The position numbers were made by a program, and so were the translations under genes. From NCBI GenBank assembly GCA_951812615.1, contig CATOSU010000003.1:372001-436000 (forward strand): 64,000 nt of DNA. Reading direction: 5' to 3'. Shown here piece by piece: positions 53,064 through 61,863 of this stretch; position 1 is the stretch's first letter; the number at the start of each line of letters is the position of its first letter. The DNA comes from an uncultured Paracoccaceae bacterium. GTDB taxonomy: Bacteria > Pseudomonadota > Alphaproteobacteria > Rhodobacterales > Rhodobacteraceae. The notes below the pieces were generated by a model. The model ran no database searches, was not told the DNA's origin, and saw nothing but the letters and a program-made list of their open reading frames with translations.

Positions 53064-53411
53064 ATGTCGACCTTTGTTTCACGCGAAGTCCGCGAAGGAA
53101 TGGAAGCGGCCCGGATTGCCGGGATGAAACGCTCCAGCCGTCTGCGCGTCCGGACCGATGACAACGTTTATCCCGTCCTGCGCATGTGGAAGAACGGGTT
53201 TTCCGTAGAAACCGGCAAGGTGCCCGGTCTGCGCGGGTTGGTTGACCTGTTCGACGGCACCAATCATCTCTATCAATGCCTGATCGTGGCCTCGGAAATC
53301 GAAGAGGGCGAAATCCGCTACGAATTCAAACGCTCGACCCCGGCTGCCGATTCGGTTCCGCTCGACTACATTCGCGATCCCGAGGCACCGGTCGGGTTGC
53401 TCAGCCGCTGA
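53064..53411 (+). CDS. conserved hypothetical protein, 115 residues
   Basis: The start has a strong GGGGAGGA ribosome site 12 bp upstream. The soluble protein has MKRSSRLRVRTDDNVYPVLRMW and LVDLFDGTNHLYQCLIVASEIEEGEIRYEFKRST. The C-terminus is DPEAPVGLLSR. I recognise no domain with certainty. It may be lineage-specific to Rhodobacteraceae. Its stop abuts the stop of the C-S lyase gene. Confidence 0.7.
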   Translation: MSTFVSREVREGMEAARIAGMKRSSRLRVRTDDNVYPVLRMWKNGFSVETGKVPGLRGLVDLFDGTNHLYQCLIVASEIEEGEIRYEFKRSTPAADSVPLDYIRDPEAPVGLLSR

Positions 53412-54584
53412 TCACTGTAAATCGGCAAACGCCTTGTGCAGCCGTTCGCAGGCCTCCTGCACTCGGGCGCGCTGGGTTCCGATGTTGAACCGCAGGAAGC
53501 TTTCGCCGCCCGCGCCAAACGTCGGCCCGTAGTTGACCGCGATGCGCGCATCCTGTTCCACGCGCCGGGTGAATTCTTCGCGTGTCATGCCGGTTCCGGT
53601 GAAATCGACCCAGCTCAGATAGGTGGCCTCCAGCGGCATGGATGTGAGCCCCGGAATGTCTGCGATCGCAGCGTCGAAAACGCGGCGGTTTCCGTCGAGA
53701 TACACCATCAGCGCGTCCACCCATTCCGCACCTTCCGGTGAATAGGCCGCCTCGGTCGCCGCAGTGCCGAAGGTATTCGTGCCGATGTATAGCGCGGTCA
53801 TCCGGTCAGCAAACCGGGCGCGCAGATCCGGGTCCGGGATGATGACGTTGCCGTTGTGCAGCCCGGCGATGTTGAACGTCTTGGACGGCGCGTTCACGAT
53901 CACGGTACGGTCCAGAACCCGGTCATCGACCATGGTGAACGGAATATGCCGGTGGCCGCTGAACACCAGATCCTGATGGATTTCATCTGACAGGATGATC
54001 AGGTCGTGCCGCCTTGCGAAATCCGCGATGCCCTGCAATTCCTCGCGCGTCCAGACCGCGCCGCCCGGATTGTGCGGCGAACACAGGATCAGCATCTTTT
54101 CCCGCCCGGTCATCTGCGCGTCCCAGGCGTCGAAATTCATCTGGTAGCGCCCGTTATCCACGGGCATCTGGCATTCCACCACCTGCCGCCCGGCCCCCTT
54201 AATAACCTTGGCAAAAGCATGGTAGACCGGCGTGAACAGCACGATGTCGTCACCGCGCTCGGTATAGACATCCAGACACAGGCCAACCGCGTTCACGACG
54301 CCGGTCGTAGTGAAGATCCAGTCGGCTTCGATTTTCCAGCCGTGGCGGGTTTCCATCCACCACACGATCGCCTCCCGGTAGGGGGTATCGTTGTTGTAGT
54401 ATCCGAACACCCCGTCACCGGTCAGTTCGCGCATCCGGTCCAGCACGCATTGCGGCGACTGGAAATCCATATCCGCAACCCACATCGGCAGACCGTTTTC
54501 CGGAGAAACCCCGTAAAGGTCTTCCATCATATCCCACTTGACGCTGTGGGTTCCGATCCGGTTCGGGCAATAATCGAAATTCAT
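53412..54584 (-). CDS. PatB/MalY-type cystathionine beta-lyase (C-S lyase)
   Basis: The 390-residue PLP enzyme starts MNFDYCPNRIGTHSVKWDMM. LPMWVADMDFQSPQCVLDRM, the LILCSPHNPGGAVWTREEL loop, and the PLP lysine in VIVNAPSKTFNIAGL define the subfamily of fold type I. PatB and MalY cleave cystathionine or related thioethers. The start at 54584 is the first Met that makes a family-like N-terminus; the open frame continues upstream but overlaps def. Confidence 0.94.
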   Translation of the reverse strand: MNFDYCPNRIGTHSVKWDMMEDLYGVSPENGLPMWVADMDFQSPQCVLDRMRELTGDGVFGYYNNDTPYREAIVWWMETRHGWKIEADWIFTTTGVVNAVGLCLDVYTERGDDIVLFTPVYHAFAKVIKGAGRQVVECQMPVDNGRYQMNFDAWDAQMTGREKMLILCSPHNPGGAVWTREELQGIADFARRHDLIILSDEIHQDLVFSGHRHIPFTMVDDRVLDRTVIVNAPSKTFNIAGLHNGNVIIPDPDLRARFADRMTALYIGTNTFGTAATEAAYSPEGAEWVDALMVYLDGNRRVFDAAIADIPGLTSMPLEATYLSWVDFTGTGMTREEFTRRVEQDARIAVNYGPTFGAGGESFLRFNIGTQRARVQEACERLHKAFADLQ

Positions 54585-54677
54585 ACCGATCTCCTGTGAC
54601 GGGTGGCAAGCTATCGGCTTTTGCAGCGGGTGCAAGGGGGCGTTGCGGCGCTGCTCCGGATCGCCTAAATCGGGGCC

Positions 54678-55196
54678 ATGAAGCGCTCTATCCTGATCCA
54701 TCCCGACCCACGGCTCAAGAAAGTCTGTCCGCCCGTGGACGACCTCGATGACGGCCTGCGAAAGCTGGCCTCGGACATGCTGGAAACCATGTACGACGCG
54801 CCCGGGATCGGGCTGGCCGCACCGCAGGTCGGCGAAATGAAACGGCTGATCGTGCTCGACTGTGTCAAGGACGAAGGCGAAGAACCCCGCCCGCTGATAA
54901 TGTTCAATCCGCAGATCGTCGCCCGGTCCGAAGAAACCAGCTCCTACGAAGAAGGCTGCCTGTCGATCCCCGAACAATACGCGGAAATCACCCGCCCGGC
55001 CGAGGTCGAGGTCAGTTGGATGGACCAGAACGGCGCGCCACAGACCGAAGCCTTCGACGGCCTGTGGGCGACCTGTGTTCAGCACGAGATCGACCATCTC
55101 AACGGCAAGCTTTTCATCGATTACCTGACGCCGATGAAACGTCAGATCATCACCCGGCGCATGCAGAAGCTCAAGCGCGAGAAGGCCCGCGTCTGA
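54678..55196 (+). CDS. def: peptide deformylase (main copy)
   Basis: The 172-residue metalloenzyme removes the formyl group from new proteins. All three motifs are intact: GIGLAAPQVG, EEGCLSIP and QHEIDHLNG. It starts a run of three overlapping deformylase-type genes that ends at 56184. The second ATG overlaps this stop by one base (TGATG). Confidence 0.97.
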   Translation: MKRSILIHPDPRLKKVCPPVDDLDDGLRKLASDMLETMYDAPGIGLAAPQVGEMKRLIVLDCVKDEGEEPRPLIMFNPQIVARSEETSSYEEGCLSIPEQYAEITRPAEVEVSWMDQNGAPQTEAFDGLWATCVQHEIDHLNGKLFIDYLTPMKRQIITRRMQKLKREKARV

Positions 55197-55693
55197 TGGC
55201 GATCCTGCCGATTGTTCAATGGCCTGATCCGCGCCTCAGCAGTGCTGCGGGACCGGCGGACGTGGACGCGCTGCAATCGGTGATCGCGGACATGTTCGAG
55301 ACCATGTACGCCGCAAAGGGTCGCGGGCTGGCAGGCCCGCAGGTCGGCGAGATGAGCCGCGTCTTCGTGATGGACTGTGGCTGGAAAGACGGCGAACGCG
55401 AACCGCGCGCCATGCTGAACCCGGTGATCATCGCGGTTGAGCGGACCCCGGTCGTGATGGAGGAAGGCTGCCTGTCCATCCCCGGCGTGTTGGTGCCGGT
55501 TTCCCGCCCGGTGGCGGTTACAGTACAATGGACCGACGACACCGGGCAGATCCACATGGACGATTTCGACGGGTTCGAAGCCCGCTGTATTCAGCACGAG
55601 ATGGACCACCTTGCCGGCATGGTCACCTTTGACCGGATCGCGCCGGAGCTCAGGGCGGAGCTTGAAGGCCCCTATCTGGACGCCGTGACGTGA
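55196..55693 (+). CDS. def: second peptide deformylase
   Basis: The 165-residue paralogue has GRGLAGPQVGEM (the Gly-Leu-Ala motif with one change), EEGCLSIPG and IQHEMDHLAG. Metal ligands Cys, His, His and the catalytic Glu are all present, so it is probably active. It overlaps the first def by 1 base and the third by 4. A role with other substrates or under other metal conditions is possible but not shown. Confidence 0.94.
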   Translation: MAILPIVQWPDPRLSSAAGPADVDALQSVIADMFETMYAAKGRGLAGPQVGEMSRVFVMDCGWKDGEREPRAMLNPVIIAVERTPVVMEEGCLSIPGVLVPVSRPVAVTVQWTDDTGQIHMDDFDGFEARCIQHEMDHLAGMVTFDRIAPELRAELEGPYLDAVT

Positions 55694-56184
55694 CTGTCCG
55701 CACATGCATTCCGTGGCCCGATAAACGGTTGCGAACCCCGGCCGCAGAGGTGGACGCGATCACTGACGAGGTTCGCGCGATCTGGAACGACATGATCGAT
55801 ACTATGGAGGCAATGCCGGGTGTCGGTCTTGCTGCCCCCCAGATCGGCGTCATGCTGCGTTTGGCGGTGGTGGACGGGTCGGCTGAACGCGGACGGGCGG
55901 TGCGGCTCGCCAACCCGGAGGTGGTCGATGCGGGATCGGTGATGCGCGCCCACGAAGAAGCCAGTCCCAACCTGCCGGGCGTATCCGCCCGGCTGGAGCG
56001 GCCCGCCGTCGTTCTGGTGCGCTACCTCGACGAAAACGGCATGATCAACCGGTACGAATTCAGGGACCTCGAAGCCACCAGCGTCCAGCACCAGATCGAC
56101 CATCTGAACGGGCGGATGTATTTCGACAACCTCAGCCGGACGCGCCGCGCGATGCTGCTGAAAAAGGCAAACAAGCGCGGCTAG
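55690..56184 (+). CDS. third deformylase-family protein, catalytic motifs lost
   Basis: The 164-residue protein starts with GTG overlapping the second def by 4 bases. It keeps GVGLAAPQIG, but the metal-cysteine motif reads EEASPNLPGV where the family has EGCLS. The metal-binding helix has HQIDHLNG where the catalytic Glu of HExxH is changed to Gln. So it has lost the zinc/iron ligand Cys and the general base. It is predicted to be non-catalytic, though the open frame is intact. Confidence 0.9.
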   Translation: MTVRTCIPWPDKRLRTPAAEVDAITDEVRAIWNDMIDTMEAMPGVGLAAPQIGVMLRLAVVDGSAERGRAVRLANPEVVDAGSVMRAHEEASPNLPGVSARLERPAVVLVRYLDENGMINRYEFRDLEATSVQHQIDHLNGRMYFDNLSRTRRAMLLKKANKRG

Positions 56185-56266
56185 TTTTACGCCCCGGAAC
56201 CGCCGGCAAACCCCGCCCCACGCGTGAACGCGGCCACCTTGGGCCGTCGCGCAGGTACTTCCGGCC

Positions 56267-56728
56267 TCAGCCGCCACACCCGCTCCCGGCCCCGCAACAC
56301 GCCATCTCGACCGCCGGCTTGCACTGCGCGCGCTCATCGATCAGCGGCAGCCGCATCCGGTCCCCGGCCGTCTCCGGCACCCCGATCCGATAGCGCTGCA
56401 GCCCACGGTTACCGGGCGCAAATTCGACCGACAGCGGAACATCGGCCAGAGCCGGGATCGCGGCGCGGCTGCGGGTCAGGATCGACGCCACCTTGCCCAC
56501 CGTCAGACGCGCGCCGTCCTGACCGTCCAGCAACTGCAACTGCGCTTCCTGCCAGCGGTTCTGCCGCCCGCCGCAATCGATGCTTTGCACATCTGCCAGC
56601 TTCAGTTCGGTGATGTGATAGCCACGCCCGATTTCGCTGCTCTGCGTATGGAAAACGGCGGCGGCGTCCGGGTTCGACCCGGACAGGATTTCGACGAATT
56701 CGGCCAGTGTTGCGGGCGCGCTGGGCAT
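56267..56728 (-). CDS. DUF6428-family protein
   Basis: The 153-residue protein from 56728 has MPSAPATLAEFVEIL, VFHTQSSEIGRGYHITELKLADV, QIQLLDG-type WQEAQLQLLDG, and a Cys-rich tail (CCGAGSGCGG). DUF6428 genes usually neighbour an ArsR-type regulator, as here (divergent). The role is unknown; an arsenic- or metal-related context is usual. It converges with the third def, 82 bp away. Confidence 0.82.
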   Translation of the reverse strand: MPSAPATLAEFVEILSGSNPDAAAVFHTQSSEIGRGYHITELKLADVQSIDCGGRQNRWQEAQLQLLDGQDGARLTVGKVASILTRSRAAIPALADVPLSVEFAPGNRGLQRYRIGVPETAGDRMRLPLIDERAQCKPAVEMACCGAGSGCGG

Positions 56729-56746
56729 GGTATAACCTCCGGTAAA

Positions 56747-56766
56747 ATCTCAACACCTCAAGAGAT
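56747..56766. promoter_or_regulatory. ATCTC-N10-GAGAT inverted repeat, candidate ArsR operator
   Basis: The 20-bp palindrome lies in the 46-bp gap between the divergent DUF6428 and ArsR starts. ArsR-family repressors bind short palindromes of this type next to their own gene. Confidence 0.55.
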
Positions 56767-56774
56767 ATTGAAAT

Positions 56775-57101
56775 ATGGAAGAAATGCAAGCCCTCACCGC
56801 ATTGTCGGCGATTTCGGAACAGACACGCCTCAGAATGCTGCGCTTTCTGGTCGCCCGGGGCCCGGACGGCGCCTCGGCGGGCGAAATCGGACAGGCGGTC
56901 GGGTCCTCCTCCTCCCGCAGCTCGTTTCACCTGTCGGCGCTGACCCGCGCCGGGCTGCTGAGCTCGGAAAAACAGTCGCGGCAGGTGATCTACCGGGCAG
57001 ACCTGCAGGCGGTTGGCGCGCTCCTGAACTATCTGGTAGAGGATTGCTGCGGCGGACATCCCCGGATCGTGGAATGCTGCCAGCCAAAGAACTGCTGCTA
57101 G
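56775..57101 (+). CDS. ArsR-family transcriptional regulator
   Basis: The 108-residue winged-helix repressor has ISEQTRLRMLRFLVARG, the recognition region SSSSRSSFHLSALTRAGLLSSEK, and a Cys-rich C-terminus (DCCGGHPRIVECCQPKNCC). Those cysteines could bind arsenite or another thiophilic ligand. It is divergent from DUF6428. fmt begins 10 bp after its stop. Metal specificity is inferred only from the cysteines. Confidence 0.92.
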   Translation: MEEMQALTALSAISEQTRLRMLRFLVARGPDGASAGEIGQAVGSSSSRSSFHLSALTRAGLLSSEKQSRQVIYRADLQAVGALLNYLVEDCCGGHPRIVECCQPKNCC

Positions 57102-57110
57102 GAAAACGCG

Positions 57111-58019
57111 ATGCGGGTCATCTTCATGGGAACGCCGGATTTTTCGGTGCCGGCGCTCGACGCGCTGGTTCAGGCCGGGCACGACATCGCAGCGGTCTAT
57201 TGCCAGCCGCCGCGCCGCGCGGGCCGGGGCAAGAAGGACCGGCCGACACCGGTCCATAACCGCGCGCTGGACCTTGGGCTGGAGGTGCGCCATCCGGTTT
57301 CGCTGAAAGATGCCGGCGCGCAGGCCAACTTCGCCGCGCTGCAGGCCGACATCGCCGTGGTCGTGGCCTATGGGCTGATCCTGCCGCAGGCGGTGCTCGA
57401 CGCGCCGCGCCTTGGCTGCCTGAACATCCACGCCTCGCTGTTGCCGCGCTGGCGCGGGGCCGCGCCGATCCACCGCGCGATCATGGCCGGTGACACCGAA
57501 ACCGGCGTCTGCATCATGCAGATGGACGCCGGGCTCGACACCGGCCCGGTCCTGCTGCGCGCCGCGCTGCCGATTGAGCCGTCCGACACCACCGGCACCC
57601 TGCATGACCGCCTGTCTGCGCTGGGCGCGCAGCTGATCACCGACACACTGGCCCGGATCGACACCCTGACGCCCGAACCACAGCCCGAAACCGGCGTCAG
57701 CTATGCTCACAAAATCGACAAGGCCGAAGCCCGTATCGACTGGACCCGCCCGGCCGGGGACGTGGACCGGCGGATCCGCGGCCTGTCCCCGTTTCCCGGC
57801 GCCTGGACCGAAATGGAAGGCGACCGGATCAAACTGCTGGCCTCCGAACCGGCTCCGCAGGCAACGGTCACGCCGGGCACCACGCTGGACGACGGCCTGA
57901 CCGTTGCCTGCGGAGCCGGCGCGGTCCGCCTGCTGCGCCTGCAGCGGGCTGGCAAAGCGGCGCAGGATGCGGCAACCTTCCTACGCGGTCACCCGGTGCC
58001 CGCCGGCACAGCGGTCTAG
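57111..58019 (+). CDS. fmt: methionyl-tRNA formyltransferase
   Basis: The 302-residue enzyme adds formyl to initiator Met-t[22 protein letters not shown], the folate/catalytic region with [38 protein letters not shown] and its His, and the C-terminal oligonucleotide-binding-like domain (SFPG-type [12 protein letters not shown]) are present. In most bacteria fmt follows def directly. Here the ArsR/DUF6428 pair lies between them. Confidence 0.97.
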   Translation: MRVIFMGTPDFSVPALDALVQAGHDIAAVYCQPPRRAGRGKKDRPTPVHNRALDLGLEVRHPVSLKDAGAQANFAALQADIAVVVAYGLILPQAVLDAPRLGCLNIHASLLPRWRGAAPIHRAIMAGDTETGVCIMQMDAGLDTGPVLLRAALPIEPSDTTGTLHDRLSALGAQLITDTLARIDTLTPEPQPETGVSYAHKIDKAEARIDWTRPAGDVDRRIRGLSPFPGAWTEMEGDRIKLLASEPAPQATVTPGTTLDDGLTVACGAGAVRLLRLQRAGKAAQDAATFLRGHPVPAGTAV

Positions 58020-58029
58020 GAGCAACCCG

Positions 58030-58266
58030 ATGATTTTACCCCTGATGGGCACGGTCGTGATCGCCGGGATCGTCGGCTACCTGTCCGAAAGAACCGGCTT
58101 CACCCGGATCGGGATCATTCCCGCCATCATTATCTGTATCGGCGGGGCGTTCCTGTTCTACTTCTTCCGGCTGATGTTCGGTTTCGGCTTCTCATCTCCG
58201 GGGCTCAATGCCATCCTGTCGTCAATCGGTGCCCTGATCATCGTGCCGTTTCACCGGAGGAAGTAA
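58030..58266 (+). CDS. small membrane protein, possibly GlsB/YeaQ-like
   Basis: The 78-residue protein has three hydrophobic segments (MGTVVIAGIVGYLSE, IGIIPAIIICIGGAFLFYFF, LNAILSSIGALIIVPF). The C-terminal glycine-spaced part resembles the GlsB/YeaQ/YmgE family, but the match is weaker than for the next gene. The next gene follows after 2 bp, and both follow fmt. Confidence 0.65.
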   Translation: MILPLMGTVVIAGIVGYLSERTGFTRIGIIPAIIICIGGAFLFYFFRLMFGFGFSSPGLNAILSSIGALIIVPFHRRK

Positions 58267-58268
58267 CC

Positions 58269-58508
58269 ATGTCCGTGATCTATCTGATCATTGTCGGGGC
58301 CGCGGCGGGCTTTCTGGCCACCCGCCTGATGAAGATCGAAGCCGACATTCCCACCACGATGCTGATCGGCATCGTCGGCGCGCTGGTCGGCGGGTTCCTG
58401 TTGCGTGCGTTGCTGTCCGTCATGGGCTGGCTGTCAGGGTTCGTCGGCGCGGTGCTGGGCGCGCTTCTGGTCATCTGGCTCTGGCAGAAATACGGGCCGA
58501 AACGCTGA
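58269..58508 (+). CDS. GlsB/YeaQ/YmgE-family membrane protein
   Basis: The 79-residue protein shows the family shape: IVGAAAGFLATRLMK, MLIGIVGALVGGFLLRALL and WLSGFVGAVLGALLVIWLWQKYG, with Gly-rich helices. These small proteins are stress-associated in several bacteria. It is probably co-transcribed with the preceding small membrane gene. Confidence 0.85.
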   Translation: MSVIYLIIVGAAAGFLATRLMKIEADIPTTMLIGIVGALVGGFLLRALLSVMGWLSGFVGAVLGALLVIWLWQKYGPKR

Positions 58509-58569
58509 CGCACTGGGCAAGACGCGGCCTTTGCGGTAGGCTGACCCGGAAATTTCGGTCCGCGTTTTC

Positions 58570-60048
58570 ATGATCCGGTTTGTCCTGACGATGTTATTCT
58601 GCCTGTCCCTGCCGCTTACGGCATGGGCCGGTGGCGTTGCGCTGGTGATCGGCAATTCAAAATATGCCAACGTCTCGGAACTCGACAATCCCGGCAATGA
58701 CGCCCTCGCCGTGGCCGAAGGGCTGCGGCGTCAGGGGTTCAACGTGTTGGCGGCAACCGATCTGAACCGGGTCGAAATGCGCAACGCCCTGCGCGATTTC
58801 CGCCGCCTCGCGGACGAGGCCGACGTGGCGCTGGTCTATTACGCAGGCCACGGGATCGAGATTGCGGGCGTGAACTACCTCGTGCCCGTCGACGCGCGGC
58901 TGGAAGATGAACGCGACGCCGGTCTTGAAATGGTCGAGGTGGATCTGATCCTGCGCCAGATTTCCGGTGCGAAACAGCTGAAAATGGTGGTGCTGGACGC
59001 CTGCCGGAACAATCCCTTCGTGGTCAAGATGCGCCGGGAAAACGCCGGGCGGAACGTGGGCAACGGGCTGGGCCGCGTGGATTTCGCACAGCCCGATACC
59101 CTGATCGCCTATGCTGCCGCTGCGGGGGAAATCACACCCGATGGCACGCCGGGCGGAAATTCGCCCTTCACCCGCGCCTTCCTGAACGCGCTGCAGGGTC
59201 CGCCTGCAGACGTGCGCCGGTTGCTGGGCCGGGCGCGCGATGAATTGCGGCAGTCGGTGCCGGGGGCCGCGCCCTTTATCTATACGTCGCTGGGCGGCGG
59301 CGAAATGGTGATCAACCCGCTGAACGCGCCGCGCACGGAACCGGCCCCCCGACCCGAAACCGCCACCGGGTCGATTTCCGAGGATTTCGTGCGCATCGAC
59401 CGCGATGGCACGATCGACGACTGGAACGCCTTCCTCGTGCGTTGGGAGGATCAGAGCAACCATCCGCTTTATGCCTTCGCACTGGAAAAGCGGGAGGCGC
59501 TGAAACCCACCGTCACCGCCCGCAACAGCCAAAGCGCGGAACCGGCGCCGGAACCCGAAACCGCCGTGGCCGCGGTGCCGACCCCAACACCGACGCCAGC
59601 ACCGGAGCCGGAACCGGTCCGCACCCGCGACGAAGCCGCGCGTGCCCTGCAGACGGTGATGAAGGAACGCGGCTGTTACCGCGGCGGCATCGACGGAATT
59701 CTCGGCCGCGGGTCTCAGCGCGGCCTGACCGCGTTCGGCGGCGAAATCGGAGAGACGATCAGCCTGAATTCCCGCGCCGCTGCCGAACAGATCGAAGCCG
59801 CCATCGCAACATTCATGGACCATCCGGATGTAAATTGCCCGGTGGTGGCGGTGCGCACGGCACCGGCCAAGCCGAAACCGAAGACAACAACCGCGACCAC
59901 GACGCAACGACCTGCGGCCGAGCCGGTCAAGGTGCCAGAGCCGGAAGACAGCTCCACGTCCTATGGCCGCGACGACGCGACCAAGCTGCAACCGGTGCAG
60001 ACTTCCGACTGCATCGGCAACCGCCGCAAATTCTACGATTGTGATTGA
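58570..60048 (+). CDS. exported orthocaspase (caspase-fold peptidase C14)
   Basis: The 492-residue precursor has a signal peptide (MIRFVLTMLFCLSLPLTAWA). The caspase-fold domain has the His/Cys dyad: YYAGHGIEI (His94) and VLDACRNNPF (Cys145). Residues ~265-350 are Pro/Glu-rich. Near residue 360 a peptidoglycan-binding-like segment (MKERGCYRGGIDGILGRGSQRGLTAF) occurs, then a low-complexity Thr/Lys/Pro tail. Such proteins may act as periplasmic or envelope proteases. The substrate is unknown. Confidence 0.9.
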   Translation: MIRFVLTMLFCLSLPLTAWAGGVALVIGNSKYANVSELDNPGNDALAVAEGLRRQGFNVLAATDLNRVEMRNALRDFRRLADEADVALVYYAGHGIEIAGVNYLVPVDARLEDERDAGLEMVEVDLILRQISGAKQLKMVVLDACRNNPFVVKMRRENAGRNVGNGLGRVDFAQPDTLIAYAAAAGEITPDGTPGGNSPFTRAFLNALQGPPADVRRLLGRARDELRQSVPGAAPFIYTSLGGGEMVINPLNAPRTEPAPRPETATGSISEDFVRIDRDGTIDDWNAFLVRWEDQSNHPLYAFALEKREALKPTVTARNSQSAEPAPEPETAVAAVPTPTPTPAPEPEPVRTRDEAARALQTVMKERGCYRGGIDGILGRGSQRGLTAFGGEIGETISLNSRAAAEQIEAAIATFMDHPDVNCPVVAVRTAPAKPKPKTTTATTTQRPAAEPVKVPEPEDSSTSYGRDDATKLQPVQTSDCIGNRRKFYDCD

Positions 60049-60194
60049 AGTTCACCGGAACGGGATGACTTCAGACAGATGCGCCTGATCTCCGCTGAAA
60101 CCGACCTGAAAGGCGCAAAGCAAAGCCGCGCATAGCGCGCGGGGGCACGTCAGTGATTGAATACGAGAATGGGCCCGCGCGACCCAATCCCGCC

Positions 60195-60665
60195 CTAACC
60201 GGCTTTGGCTTTCGCCGGCTTGAACGGCTTCATCCCAGCCCGTGCCAGCGCGTCTGCACGTTCGTTTTCGGGATGACCGGCATGGCCCTTGATCCATTCC
60301 CAGCGCACGTCATGGCGCGCCTGCGCTTCATCCAGCCGCTGCCACAAATCGTCGTTCTTGACCGGCTTCTTCGCCGCCGTGCGCCAGCCGTTGCGCTTCC
60401 ACCCGTGGAGCCAGCTGGTAATGCCGTTCTTCACATAGGCGCTGTCGGTGACGATGGTCAGTGCCGAGGCCCGCTCCAGCGTTTCCAGTGCCATGATCGC
60501 GGCCATCAGCTCCATCCGGTTATTGGTGGTGTCAGCCTCGCCGCCCGAAAGCTCGCGCTCCTTGACCACCGCGCCGTCCTGCATCGCCTGCAGCAGAACG
60601 CCCCAGCCCCCCGGGCCGGGATTGCCCGAACAGGCCCCGTCGGTATACGCGAACAGTTCAGGCAT
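60195..60665 (-). CDS. rnhA: ribonuclease HI
   Basis: The 156-residue enzyme degrades RNA in hybrids. [21 protein letters not shown] carries the first Asp, [14 protein letters not shown] the Glu, [18 protein letters not shown] the second Asp, and RADALARAG the last Asp. Its start overlaps the end of the preceding methyltransferase gene by 8 bases. Standard length. The window thus contains both RNase HI and HII. Confidence 0.97.
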   Translation of the reverse strand: MPELFAYTDGACSGNPGPGGWGVLLQAMQDGAVVKERELSGGEADTTNNRMELMAAIMALETLERASALTIVTDSAYVKNGITSWLHGWKRNGWRTAAKKPVKNDDLWQRLDEAQARHDVRWEWIKGHAGHPENERADALARAGMKPFKPAKAKAG

Positions 60666-61251
60666 GGCCCAGCATACAGATCCAGTCTGCCATCGTTCCG
60701 TCCAGCCCCTTGTCTCGCCCGAAGGTCCGCTCATCCATGGTGAACCCGGCGGTCTGCAGCAACCCGGTCAGTTCCGCGTCGGAGTAATAGGTGTAATACC
60801 GCCCGATCCCGTCGCGCCGCGCCCCGGTTCCCAGCTTCATGCCGATGTGGAACACACCGCCGGGCTTCATTGCCCGGTGCAGCCGCGACAGGTGGCGGGG
60901 CATCTGGTCGCGCGCGGCGTGGAGCAGGCTGAAATTGGCCCAGATCCCGTCGAACCGCGCGGTGTCATCAACGCCGTCGAACCCGGCGACCCGGGCTGTC
61001 ACGCCGTCATGCCGCGCTGCCAGCGCGACCATTTCTTCCGAGGCATCCACCGCCTCCACCGCGAACCCGGCCTGCGCCATGATCGCCGAAGCCGTCCCCG
61101 GCCCGCATCCCAGATCCAGCACAACCGCCGCCTCGGGCAGCCGTGCCATGAATGCCTGCAGGCTCGGGTCAACCCGCCCGGGCGCGTCCGTCAGGGCCGC
61201 GTACTCGGCGGCTTTCCGGTTGTAGACTTCCAGTGTTTCTCGGTCGCTCAT
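60658..61251 (-). CDS. class I SAM-dependent methyltransferase
   Basis: The 197-residue protein has the AdoMet motif [53 protein letters not shown] and [14 protein letters not shown]. It fits the small-molecule methyltransferase group. The substrate is unknown. It overlaps the LysE-type gene by 4 bases and rnhA by 8, so it lies in the ispH-to-rnhA transcript. Confidence 0.9.
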   Translation of the reverse strand: MSDRETLEVYNRKAAEYAALTDAPGRVDPSLQAFMARLPEAAVVLDLGCGPGTASAIMAQAGFAVEAVDASEEMVALAARHDGVTARVAGFDGVDDTARFDGIWANFSLLHAARDQMPRHLSRLHRAMKPGGVFHIGMKLGTGARRDGIGRYYTYYSDAELTGLLQTAGFTMDERTFGRDKGLDGTMADWICMLGHA

Positions 61252-61862
61252 GCCCGCTCCATCGCCAGCCGCCCGGCCAGCAGCACAAAGATCCCCGCAA
61301 ACCCGCGGCTCAGCCAGCGCATTGCCGCGGCACTGCCCAGCAGCAGGTCACGCGCCTTGGCGGCAAACAGCCCGTAGAGCACGAAAACCACGAATGTCAG
61401 CACCATGAACACCCCACCTAAAAGCGCCATTTCCAGCGCGGCGGTGGCCGGGTTACCAGTCAGAAACGGCGGCAGCAATGCCAGGAAGAATACCGATAGT
61501 TTTGGGTTCAGAATGTTGATCAGCGCCCCGCGCCGGGCGATGATCAGACCCGGCTGCGCCTTGCGGTCCGCTCGCACTGCCAGCGCGCCACCTTCTTTCA
61601 CCGCCTGCCAGGCGAGATAGAGCAGATACGCAACTCCGGCATATTTAACCAGACTGAACAAAACCGCCGAACTGTGCAGCACCGCGGTCAGCCCCAGACT
61701 GGCCGCCATCAGCGCCGGAATGATCCCGAAGGTACAGCCGACCGCCGCCCAAAGCGCCGCCTGCCGGCCTTGTCCCAGGCCCGTCGCCAGCGTGTAGATG
61801 ACCCCGGTGCCGGGCGCGATCACGACGACCAGCGCCGTCAGCAGGAATTGAGCGGTTATCAC
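61248..61862 (-). CDS. LysE/RhtB-family exporter
   Basis: The 204-residue inner-membrane protein starts at GTG 61862, one base after the ispH stop. IAPGTGVIYTLATGLGQGRQAALWAAVGCTFG is the LysE N-terminal motif (the family usually has PGP; here PGTG). Five to six helices follow. Members export amino acids such as lysine, threonine or homoserine. An alternative ATG at 61913 would overlap ispH. Confidence 0.92.
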   Translation of the reverse strand: MITAQFLLTALVVVIAPGTGVIYTLATGLGQGRQAALWAAVGCTFGIIPALMAASLGLTAVLHSSAVLFSLVKYAGVAYLLYLAWQAVKEGGALAVRADRKAQPGLIIARRGALINILNPKLSVFFLALLPPFLTGNPATAALEMALLGGVFMVLTFVVFVLYGLFAAKARDLLLGSAAAMRWLSRGFAGIFVLLAGRLAMERA

Positions 61863-61863
61863 G

